From GCA-003244245 sp035714625 (lineage in GTDB: Bacteria > Actinomycetota > Actinomycetes > Mycobacteriales > Pseudonocardiaceae): 13,912 bases of DNA. A program made the position numbers and the translations under genes. The stretch spans positions 1-13,912 of the forward strand of contig DASTLT010000192.1 of the NCBI GenBank assembly GCA_035714625.1, in the 5' to 3' direction. How positions within the stretch are numbered: position 1 is the first letter of the stretch; each line of letters opens with the position of its first letter. This document shows positions 6,360 to 12,465 of this stretch, one piece after another. The notes below the pieces were generated by a model. The model worked only from the letters and a program-made list of their open reading frames with translations. It did no database searches and was not told the DNA's origin.

Positions 6360-7849
6360 CCGGTTCGACGTCTGCCGGGCACCCACCCGCCGCGCCGCCG
6401 CACCCCCGGGCCGGGCCACCACCCCTCGTCGGCCTCGGCCTGGTCGCGGCGACCGCAAGCTGCGCGGTGCTGGCCGGGGTGGCCGCCGTGGCCGACGGGG
6501 TGCGCGGTCTCGCGCTCGTCGCGGGTGTGCTGATCGGGGTCGGGCTGCTCATCGCCGCGGCCTGCCAGCCGATCGTCGCCACCTACCTCTACCTGGGCAC
6601 CTTGCCGATCGTCGCCGGTATTGACCGGGGCACGCTGATCCCGCTGGTCCGGCCGAACGAGGCGCTGCTGGTCGTGCTGCTGGCCGGAGCCGGCCTGGGT
6701 GGGTACCTGCGCTACTGCCGCGGTGAGCCGACCGCGCTGCGTCCGCACCCGCTGGAGATGCCCCTTGCGGCGTTCCTGTTGGCGGCCACGGTGTGGCCGA
6801 TCACCTCGCTGATGCTGCGCGGGCAGACCCCCGCGGCGGCTGATCTCGCGGCCGTGCTGCCGGTCTGCAAGCTCGTCGCGATCTACCTGCTGGTCCGGTG
6901 CACCGTGGTGACCGAGCCGCAACTGGTCCGCTGCATCCGGCTGATCGCCTGGCCGGGCGCGGTTGTCGCGGTGATCGCGGTCCTGCAGACCATCGGATTC
7001 GGCCCGGTGGTGGCGATGCTGGAGGCGGTGTGGACCACCGACGTCACGTCGGCCGCCATCGCCGAACGGGGCACGACGACGTTGTCCTCGCCGATCGCGA
7101 CCGGCGACTACATCATTTTCAGCCTGGTGCTGGTGATCTGCTGCGGCATCCGGGGGGTCCTCGATCGTCGCGAGCGGCTCGGGTTGGGTCTGGTGCTGTC
7201 CACTGGCGTGCTGGCTTCTGGACAGTTCTCCACCTGGATCTCCGCAGCGGTGGCGACCGTACTCATCCTGTGGCGGTTCCCGCAGCTCCGCCGGCGCGCG
7301 GTGCGTTTCCTGCCGATGGTCCCGATTATTTTTGCGATCGGTGCGCCGGCTGTTTTCACCCGGTTGGGAGGGTTCGCTGACCGTGGGGTGCCGCATAGCT
7401 GGCTCGGCCGCTGGGACAACCTGTCGACCTTTTACCTGCCCCGGTTCAACCTGCTGAGCATCCTGCTCGGCGTCTCACCGAACCCGGTGCTGCCGGCCCC
7501 GGAGACCTGGCGTGACGTGATCTACCTTGAGGCTGGTTATCTGCAGTTCCTCTGGATCGGCGGGATTCCGCTGCTACTGGCTTTCGGGTGGTTGTCGGTG
7601 GCCGTGCTGCGCCGGACCGCCGGGTTGATGGACGCGCCCGGAGCGCTGGGTGCCGCCGCATCGGCGCTCTGGATCTCGTGGTGGTTCCTGCTGGTGCTCA
7701 CCGTCATCGATCCACACCTCACGATGCGCGGTATCGGCGACATTCTTTTTGCTCTGATGGCGATTACTACGGGGAGAATCAGTGTCGATCGCCCTGCCTG
7801 GCCCACGGTCGCCAGCCCGCTGGGAACTGCCGGCCGGCCGCCTCGTTGA
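6356..7849 (+). CDS. Wzy/O-antigen-ligase-like polysaccharide polymerase
   Basis: The product has 497 residues, mostly hydrophobic, with roughly 10-12 membrane helices starting at about residue 24 after a Pro-rich cytoplasmic leader. A large loop at about 335-395 contains SWLGRWDNL (348-356) and FNLLSILLGVSPNP (364-377). LEAGYLQFLWIGGIPLLL (391-408) then leads into the next helices. This arrangement is typical of Wzy/WaaL-type enzymes that join lipid-linked repeat units outside the membrane. Such proteins share little sequence, so the call rests on topology and context. ATG 6356 overlaps the flippase stop (ATGA). Its last 22 codons and stop overlap the start of the phosphosugar transferase gene by 68 nt, so the two products are encoded in different frames there. 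Confidence 0.75.
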   Translation: MTGSTSAGHPPAAPPHPRAGPPPLVGLGLVAATASCAVLAGVAAVADGVRGLALVAGVLIGVGLLIAAACQPIVATYLYLGTLPIVAGIDRGTLIPLVRPNEALLVVLLAGAGLGGYLRYCRGEPTALRPHPLEMPLAAFLLAATVWPITSLMLRGQTPAAADLAAVLPVCKLVAIYLLVRCTVVTEPQLVRCIRLIAWPGAVVAVIAVLQTIGFGPVVAMLEAVWTTDVTSAAIAERGTTTLSSPIATGDYIIFSLVLVICCGIRGVLDRRERLGLGLVLSTGVLASGQFSTWISAAVATVLILWRFPQLRRRAVRFLPMVPIIFAIGAPAVFTRLGGFADRGVPHSWLGRWDNLSTFYLPRFNLLSILLGVSPNPVLPAPETWRDVIYLEAGYLQFLWIGGIPLLLAFGWLSVAVLRRTAGLMDAPGALGAAASALWISWWFLLVLTVIDPHLTMRGIGDILFALMAITTGRISVDRPAWPTVASPLGTAGRPPR

Positions 7850-8438
7850 CCTCGTGCTCGCGGTGCTTACGCTGATCGTGCTGGCCCTGCCGATGCTGGT
7901 GGTGGCCGCCGCGATCCGGCTGGACAGCCCCGGACCGGCGTTGTTCCGGCAGCGCCGGGTTGGGCTGGCTGGCCGGCCGTTCACCATGTACAAGTTCCGC
8001 ACCATGCGCATGGGGTGCAGCGACGCGGCGCACCGTACGCTCATCGCCCGCGAGCTGCGCGGCGAGGACACCTCGGTGGCGGGTAGCTGGAAGATCGACA
8101 GTGATCCCCGGCTCACCCCGCTCGGCAACTGGCTGCGGCGCACCAGCATCGACGAGCTCCCCCAGTTGCTGAACGTGGTGTTCGGCCAGATGGCGCTGGT
8201 CGGGCCGCGGCCCTGTCTGGAATGGGAAGCGGAGATGTTCCCGCCCGGATACGCCGCCCGCTTCACCGTGCGCCCCGGTCTGACCGGCCTCTGGCAGGTC
8301 GCCGGGCGCAGCACCATGGGCACCCTGGAGATGCTCGAGCTTGACGTGCTCTACGTCCAGGGTTGGGGCTTCTGGCGGGACCTCAAGATCCTGGTGCTGA
8401 CCGTCCCCACCCTGCTCCGCGGTCTCGGCGCCCGCTGA
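7782..8438 (+). CDS. polyprenyl-phosphate sugar-1-phosphate transferase (initiating enzyme)
   Basis: This is a 218-residue monotopic phosphoglycosyl transferase of the bacterial sugar transferase family (WcaJ/WbaP C-terminal domain, PglC). It moves a sugar-1-phosphate from a nucleotide sugar to undecaprenyl phosphate, starting the glycan. Seen are one membrane helix (about 22-45), DSPGPALFRQRRVG (48-61), MYKFRTM (69-75) and SDPRLTPLGNWLRRTSIDEL (107-126). The catalytic Asp-Glu pair is at 124-125. QMALVGPRP (136-144) and VRPGLTGLWQVAGRS (163-177) follow. It is the minimal form, without the extra N-terminal helices of WcaJ-type proteins. GTG 7782 is preceded by GGGGAG (7771-7776). The GTG lies inside the polymerase gene, implying coupled translation. 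It is the last gene of the plus-strand operon. Confidence 0.93.
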   Translation: MSIALPGPRSPARWELPAGRLVDLVLAVLTLIVLALPMLVVAAAIRLDSPGPALFRQRRVGLAGRPFTMYKFRTMRMGCSDAAHRTLIARELRGEDTSVAGSWKIDSDPRLTPLGNWLRRTSIDELPQLLNVVFGQMALVGPRPCLEWEAEMFPPGYAARFTVRPGLTGLWQVAGRSTMGTLEMLELDVLYVQGWGFWRDLKILVLTVPTLLRGLGAR

Positions 8439-8464
8439 GCCGACCGCCGCCTCCGTGCGTAGCC

Positions 8465-8550
8465 GGTCCGGCCCCGATGTGCCCGTTGTCCCTTCCCACC
8501 ACGGCACCGTGGACGGACCCCGAGGGACCGCCGCGCCCCGGGGCAGCGCG
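8465..8550. terminator. nested inverted repeats between convergent operons
   Basis: The 112-bp gap between two convergent stops holds several inverted repeats. GGTCCG (8465-8470) pairs with CGGACC (8514-8519), enclosing CCACGG-CA-CCGTGG (8499-8512). CGCGC (8532-8536) pairs with GCGCG (8546-8550) around a GCCCCGGGGC palindrome (8535-8544), which ends right beside the stop codon at 8551. No T run follows on either strand, so intrinsic termination would be of the GC-only kind often proposed for actinobacteria. The folding is by eye. Confidence 0.35.
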
Positions 8551-9522
8551 TCAGCCAAGCTCGAAGGGCGGGGGTGTCGCGCTGCGCCGCACAGCCACGG
8601 ACAGCGTCGCCAGTAGGTCGTCGACGGTGACCGAATCGGCCTCCCGGTGCAGGGCCAGACCCCGCCGAGCAAGCTCCCCAGCCAGTTGGGGCTGGTGGTT
8701 GTCGGGGGCCTCCCCCTGCCCGGCGGCCCGCGGGACCAGCAGCGGGAACCGGCCGCTGTCCAGGGCAGCGAGGGCAGAACCGGTCCCGGCATGGCTCACG
8801 ACGATATCGGCCCGGGCGAGCGCAGCGGCCAGCTCGGCGGCGGGCAGCGCACGGAGGGGGTGAATGGGGAGATCCCCGACCTCGGTGTCACCGGTCTGCC
8901 AGAGCACGATGGGCCGGCGAGCGGTCACCCGGTGCAGCTCCCCGTCGGGAACCAGCAGCGGGACCAACCGCTCGAACAGGCGGCGGAACGGGTACTCGGT
9001 GGCGGCGCCGGCCGTCACCACCACGCGCACCTGGTCCCCGAGCTGGGGAGGCGCGGGGACGGCTTCGTAACCGTCGAACACGCTCCCGGCGTAGCGCCAC
9101 CGGCTGTTCTCCCACTGCGGGTACTGCGTGTAAGTCCGGACTCCCGGAACCCACTGCAAGATTCGTCCGGTCAGCGAAGGACCCCGTACCCGCGTCGCGC
9201 TCTCGATGTAATGGCACTCGACGCCGCGGGCCGCGAGGTACGGCAGGTAACCCAGCGCGATCGCCGACCCCGTCGACACCGCCCTGGTGAGCTTTCTGCT
9301 GTTCACCAGACGACGGGCGGCCGGAATGCAGCGCAGCACGCCGACCACGCTGCGGGTGCCGACGTAAGGCACGTACTGGACATCCCGCCCGGCGAGCAGC
9401 GAGGTGCTCTGCTCGCTCGCATTGGTCACCCACAACGGGTCGCCGTCGGTGGGCACCCGGGTGGACAGTTCGTTGAGCTGGGTGAGGTGCCCTCCTATCG
9501 TGGCGAGGAAAAGCGTGGTCAT
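8551..9522 (-). CDS. fused Alg14-Alg13-type glycosyltransferase (GT28-like)
   Basis: The 323-residue product reads as two normally separate proteins in one chain. The N-terminal half is Alg14/PssD-like: MTTLFLATIGGHLTQL has the GGHxxxL motif (10-16), followed by STGSAIALGYLPYLAARG (83-100) and HYIESATRVRGPS (104-116). The C-terminal half is Alg13/PssE-like: VRVVVTAG (165-172) begins a GT-B fold, and ADIVVSHAGTGSALAAL (238-254) is the sugar-nucleotide site. LLVPR (261-265) and NHQPQLAGELARRGLA (275-290) follow. In known pairs the Alg14 part anchors the catalytic Alg13 part at the membrane, and the enzyme adds the second sugar to a lipid-linked first sugar. Here no separate partner gene is needed. 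ATG 9522 is preceded by AGGGGGAC, 9 nt after the stop of the FemAB-like gene, so the two are an operon. Confidence 0.88.
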   Translation of the reverse strand: MTTLFLATIGGHLTQLNELSTRVPTDGDPLWVTNASEQSTSLLAGRDVQYVPYVGTRSVVGVLRCIPAARRLVNSRKLTRAVSTGSAIALGYLPYLAARGVECHYIESATRVRGPSLTGRILQWVPGVRTYTQYPQWENSRWRYAGSVFDGYEAVPAPPQLGDQVRVVVTAGAATEYPFRRLFERLVPLLVPDGELHRVTARRPIVLWQTGDTEVGDLPIHPLRALPAAELAAALARADIVVSHAGTGSALAALDSGRFPLLVPRAAGQGEAPDNHQPQLAGELARRGLALHREADSVTVDDLLATLSVAVRRSATPPPFELG

Positions 9523-9531
9523 CGTGTCCCC

Positions 9532-10596
9532 CTAGCAGAAGTAGCGGTAGAGCAGGGTGCCGGCGCGGGCGGTGATCTCGTCGGGTACCGCGTCGTCGGT
9601 CAGCAGTTGGGTCAGCTCGCCCAGCACGGTGCCTGCCTCGCCGCAGGTTCGGGCCTGCTCCCCGCCGGCGCGCAGGGTGACGATGGTGCGCTCCTCGGTG
9701 GCCCACTTGCGCTTGTAGGCGATCAGGCCGGGCTGGTCGAGATCGCTCAGTCCCCAGTCGAGCAACCGCAACCCCTGCGCCACCCCCCAGCGGATACCCG
9801 CCCAGAAGATCGCGTCATTGGGCCGCAGGCCCAGGTGCTCGGGACGGGAAGCGCCGAACTTGTAGTACAGGGTGTCCCCCCAAACCAGGAACACCGCGCC
9901 CGCGATCAGCTCATCGCCGGCGTGCGCCCCGAGGATCACCACCGCGCCGTCGGCGGCGAACCCCTGCCAGATGCGCTCGAACAACTCCACGGGCTGGGCG
10001 AGCAGCCGGTACTTGCGTTTGCGCAACTGCACGTGCAGCCGGTGAAAGCTGCGCACCGCGTCCAGCCCGGTGCTCGCCTTGACCCGCACCCCGGTGCGCT
10101 CGGCAACGGCGATGTTGCGCCGGGCGTGCTGGCTCAGCCGCTGGTGGATGCCGTCCAGCTCACCGTCCAGGCGGGTGCCGTGCCAGGCGGCTGAGCCGAC
10201 CCGGTGCAGGCGGGGGTCGGCGGCGGGCAGGGCGGTGTCGAAGCACCGCAAGGTGAACGGGGCGTGCGACCCGACCGCGCTGTCACGCAGCATGGCCCAG
10301 CTCGCGGCGTCGCTCACCGGGGGGTCCGCCCGGTCGCAGAAGGGCAGGCTGAGCTGCCGGTCGCCGCGCAGGTCACTAATCGGCACCCAGGCGAGTCCCC
10401 CCACCGGCCCCGCCTCGCCCAGCACGATCCGGCAGACCGGGTCGAAACCGTAGGTGGCGCAGACCGCCTCGATCCACGGAGGCGAGGTGAACAGGCTACC
10501 CGGGGGGCGGTCCACCAGTTGCCGCCATCGGGGGTCGGTGCGGGGATCGGCGACGACGAGGTCCTGCTCAGCCAACCCGGCGGGGCGCAAGGGCAC
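9532..10596 (-). CDS. FemAB/GNAT-like acyltransferase
   Basis: The product has 354 residues. The C-terminal two-thirds match the BioF2/CelD/FemAB-like acetyltransferase fold. Seen are LSQHARRNIAVAERTGVRV (154-172), the basic segment RSFHRLHVQLRKRKYR (182-197) and AVVILGAHAGDELIAGAVFL (218-237). YYKFGASRPEHLGLRPND (244-261) and LLDWGLSDLDQPGLIAYKRKW (split 278-298) complete it; the last is the characteristic Gly-x-Ser...YKRKW end. Relatives transfer acetyl or aminoacyl groups to cell-envelope sugars or peptides; the acyl donor here is unknown. Start GTG 10596 is chosen for AAGGAG (10602-10607) 5 nt upstream. It is the first gene of a two-gene unit with the Alg14-Alg13 fusion. It could acylate the amino sugar made by the plus-strand operon (inference). 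No signal peptide is seen, so it should be cytoplasmic. Confidence 0.8.
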   Translation of the reverse strand: MPLRPAGLAEQDLVVADPRTDPRWRQLVDRPPGSLFTSPPWIEAVCATYGFDPVCRIVLGEAGPVGGLAWVPISDLRGDRQLSLPFCDRADPPVSDAASWAMLRDSAVGSHAPFTLRCFDTALPAADPRLHRVGSAAWHGTRLDGELDGIHQRLSQHARRNIAVAERTGVRVKASTGLDAVRSFHRLHVQLRKRKYRLLAQPVELFERIWQGFAADGAVVILGAHAGDELIAGAVFLVWGDTLYYKFGASRPEHLGLRPNDAIFWAGIRWGVAQGLRLLDWGLSDLDQPGLIAYKRKWATEERTIVTLRAGGEQARTCGEAGTVLGELTQLLTDDAVPDEITARAGTLLYRYFC

Positions 10597-10659
10597 GGCG
10601 ACTCCTTCCGGTCGGGGCGCTGGTCAAGGCAGGCATCATGAGTTCAGCGTGACCCTGGG

Positions 10660-10671
10660 ATTAGACCTAAT
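10660..10671. repeat. short inverted repeat ATTAG-AC-CTAAT
   Basis: This is a perfect 5-bp inverted repeat with a 2-bp centre, AT-rich in a GC-rich setting, about 65 bp upstream of the acyltransferase start. Read on the minus strand it contains TCTAAT, which could also be a weak -10 element toward that gene. Its function is not established. Confidence 0.3.
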
Positions 10672-10693
10672 GGCCGAAGGGACTCATGCGTAA

Positions 10694-10706
10694 GGTCACA
10701 GTGACC
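10694..10706. promoter_or_regulatory. perfect inverted repeat GGTCAC-A-GTGACC, candidate operator
   Basis: A 6-bp perfect inverted repeat with a single central base lies about 98 bp upstream of the acyltransferase start. GTGACC/GGTCAC hexamers also occur beside two copies of the TGGGTAACGC motif (1400-1405 and the related GTCACC at 13881-13886), so both may belong to one regulatory system. Binding protein unknown. Confidence 0.45.
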
Positions 10707-10724
10707 TCACCACAACATTCCGCA

Positions 10725-10766
10725 CTGCCATCATTGCGACTTCTGCGGGATGCCACCACTGTGACT
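10725..10766 (+). repeat. imperfect 17-bp direct repeat, 25-bp period
   Basis: CTGCCATCATTGCGACT (10725-10741) and ATGCCACCACTGTGACT (10750-10766) agree at 13 of 17 positions, with three of the four differences being transitions. They sit between the GGTCAC palindrome and the TGGGTAACGC copy and end in GACT. Possibly tandem binding sites for one regulator. Confidence 0.35.
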
Positions 10767-10776
10767 ATCTGACCGT

Positions 10777-10786
10777 GCGTTACCCA
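10777..10786 (-). promoter_or_regulatory. shared motif TGGGTAACGC, copy 2
   Basis: This is the exact 10-mer on the minus strand, facing the acyltransferase/glycosyltransferase operon about 180 nt before its GTG. It is followed on that strand by CGGTCAGATAGTCAC, which contains the GATAGTC heptamer also found downstream of copy 1 (1406-1412). Confidence 0.45.
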
Positions 10787-10921
10787 AACGGGTTCTCCGG
10801 CCCGTGGCCCGGTGGGCGCGGTCATTGCGGGGGGGTGCATGCGGGGTACCGCGCTTGCGTGGCGCGCGCGAGTGCGGAGAGGGGGCTATGGTCGGCACTC
10901 CGCTACCTTAAGGAGTTTCCG

Positions 10922-11134
10922 ATGAGCACGCCTGTAGTGATCGGACTCGGGCTTGTCGCGTGGGTCCTGCTGGGGATGCTGCTGGCACTTTTCCTGGGAA
11001 GGGTGATCCAGTTGCGGGACCGCCAGCAGCCTCACCGTGGCCCGCCCAGGCCACCGGCGACATTGGGTTCAGGCAAGCAGGTCCGGGCCTCCTCGCTGCA
11101 CCCGGGTGCCGGGGACCGGCGTAACGAGCACTGA
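10922..11134 (+). CDS. small single-pass membrane protein, unknown function
   Basis: The product has 70 residues. The start ATG 10922 has an excellent TAAGGAG ribosome site 6 nt upstream, which argues that this short frame is translated. An N-terminal hydrophobic helix (about residues 5-27, VVIGLGLVAWVLLGMLLALF with small residues) is followed by a basic, Pro/Gly-rich tail of about 43 residues that should be cytoplasmic. No family is recognised. It is divergent from the acyltransferase operon and shares its control region. It converges on the lipoprotein dehydrogenase gene with only 10 bp between stops. A role in the envelope is plausible from the helix alone. Confidence 0.7.
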   Translation: MSTPVVIGLGLVAWVLLGMLLALFLGRVIQLRDRQQPHRGPPRPPATLGSGKQVRASSLHPGAGDRRNEH

Positions 11135-11144
11135 CCCTGCGATG

Positions 11145-12425
11145 TCAGGCCCCGGCGGGGGCGACTCGCAGCACCTTGTCGTCGTCGCCGTTGCTGGTGG
11201 TGACATACAGGGCGCCGTCGGGACCGCGGCGCACCGCACGCAGCCGACCGAAAGTGCCGTCGAGCTGCGGGAGCTGGCCGACCTGGGCCACCGTCGCGTC
11301 CGGATTCAGCCGCATGAGCAGCAGCTTCGACCCCTTCAGCGCGGTCACCGCGAGCAGGCCCTGCAACTTTCCCCACCGCAGGTCCTTTCCCGGGCTGTCG
11401 GCGATGAACTCGTCGCCGCAGATCGCCTCGGTCTGCCCCCCCGAGTTCCACACCGCGGGGACGGCGGCGGGGAAACGGCTCAGGTCGGTCATTGGCACGC
11501 GCTCGTCGTAGTAGAGCTGGCTGCCCCCGCGGGACGGGTCCCAGCCGTAGTTGCCCCCGGCCCGCAGAATGTTGATCTCGTCGTCGACGTCGGGGCCGTG
11601 CTCGGCGGTGAAGATCCGGCCGGTGCCGGGCTGCACCGCCACCCCTTGGACGTTGCGGTGCCCGTAGGTGAAGACCAGCCGTTCCGCGGGGTTGGGCGAA
11701 TCGGCGAACGGGTTCCCCGGCGGGGGACCGCCGGTGCGCAGGTCGATCCGCAGCACCTTGCCGCCGAGCCTGGTGCGGTCCTGGGACACCGCGGCTGTCG
11801 CCGAGTCGCCGGTGCCGACGTACAGTGCGCCATCCGGGCCGAGGGTGGGGCGGCAGCCGGAGTGCCGGCCGGACGGGTTCAACGGCAGGCCGGCCACCAG
11901 CGGGTCGGCCACCCGGCGGGCCTGCCTGCCATCGCCGGCCAGCTCCCAGGTGACCAGCCGGACGTCGACCGGCCGGCCGCCTTCCTGATGGGTCTGGCAG
12001 GTGGTGAACCGCCGGGTCTGGGCGAAGTTGGGGTGCACCACCAGACCCATCAGGCCGCCCTCCCCCTGGACGTACACGTCGCCGAGGTCGGCGACGACCT
12101 CGGTGACGCGGGCACCCGGCCGGGTGGACGACAGCAGCCGGATCCGCGCCGGGCGCTCGGTGACCAGGGCCGCGCCGTCGGGAAGAAAACCCAGGTCCCA
12201 GGCGTGCTTTAGGCCTGCAGCCACCACCTCGACCTGGATCGGGCCGCTCGCCGCAGTGGTCGGGACCCCGCCGGTGGCCGAGGTGGGCGGCCCGGTGCCG
12301 ATCGGAGCCCCCGGCCCGCTCCCCGCGCAGCCGCCCACCGCAGACCCCACGACAAGCACGAGCAGCATGACGACAACCGCGGGTGGACGAGGCGCGGGTG
12401 GACGAGGCGCGGGTGGACGAGGCAT
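11145..12425 (-). CDS. glucose/sorbosone dehydrogenase-family lipoprotein
   Basis: The 426-residue product begins with a lipoprotein signal: a Pro/Arg-rich n-region, a hydrophobic stretch VVVMLLVLVVG (17-27) and a lipobox-like VGGC with Cys33. A Thr/Pro/Gly linker (34-62) leads to a six-bladed beta-propeller of the soluble quinoprotein (PQQ) sugar dehydrogenase family. Seen are AWDLGFLPDGAALVTER (75-91), GEGGLMGLVVHPNF (121-134) and GRHSGCRPTLGPDGALYVGT (186-205), with His188 where the family has its catalytic His. LGGKVLRIDL (220-229), GHRNVQGVAVQP (255-266), EHGPDVDDEINIL (275-287) and GGNYGWDP (290-297) follow. It should sit on the outer face of the membrane and oxidise a sugar; the substrate is unknown. 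Start ATG 12425 is preferred over a start at 12488 because GGAGG lies 8 nt before it and it gives a proper signal peptide. It follows the ATP-grasp gene by 40 bp. Confidence 0.85.
   Translation of the reverse strand: MPRPPAPRPPAPRPPAVVVMLLVLVVGSAVGGCAGSGPGAPIGTGPPTSATGGVPTTAASGPIQVEVVAAGLKHAWDLGFLPDGAALVTERPARIRLLSSTRPGARVTEVVADLGDVYVQGEGGLMGLVVHPNFAQTRRFTTCQTHQEGGRPVDVRLVTWELAGDGRQARRVADPLVAGLPLNPSGRHSGCRPTLGPDGALYVGTGDSATAAVSQDRTRLGGKVLRIDLRTGGPPPGNPFADSPNPAERLVFTYGHRNVQGVAVQPGTGRIFTAEHGPDVDDEINILRAGGNYGWDPSRGGSQLYYDERVPMTDLSRFPAAVPAVWNSGGQTEAICGDEFIADSPGKDLRWGKLQGLLAVTALKGSKLLLMRLNPDATVAQVGQLPQLDGTFGRLRAVRRGPDGALYVTTSNGDDDKVLRVAPAGA
12379..12423 (-). repeat. three perfect 15-bp tandem repeats inside the lipoprotein signal
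   Basis: The unit GCGGGTGGACGAGGC occurs three times without mismatch (12379-12393, 12394-12408, 12409-12423). It starts right after the start codon of the lipoprotein gene. On the coding strand each unit adds five residues of the pattern PRPPA, so copy-number change keeps the reading frame and only changes the length of the signal peptide n-region. Confidence 0.9.
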
Positions 12426-12465
12426 GGCACGATCCTCCCGATGCACCGGAGTGGTGGGCGTGAAC

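Larger units (their letters stand above)
10597..10921. promoter_or_regulatory. divergent intergenic control region between acyltransferase and small membrane protein genes
   Basis: This 325-bp gap holds several short symmetric or repeated elements, described separately. They are ATTAG-AC-CTAAT (10660-10671), GGTCAC-A-GTGACC (10694-10706), an imperfect 17-bp direct repeat (10725-10766) and TGGGTAACGC on the minus strand (10777-10786). TCATGCGT at 10684-10691 also matches the minus strand beside copy 1 of the shared motif. From about 10800 to 10900 the DNA is GC-rich without evident structure. No clear -35/-10 pair is visible in either direction. Confidence 0.5.

Noticed and set aside
5762..7396. 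Long open frame of 544 codons on the minus strand across the flippase and polymerase genes
   Set aside because: The translation is dominated by Arg, Gln, His and Asp with no domain, while the plus strand encodes two coherent membrane proteins with coupled starts.
8647..10194. Open frame of 515 codons on the plus strand across the glycosyltransferase and acyltransferase genes
   Set aside because: It spans two well-supported minus-strand genes and shows only compositional Gly/Gln/Val-rich sequence.
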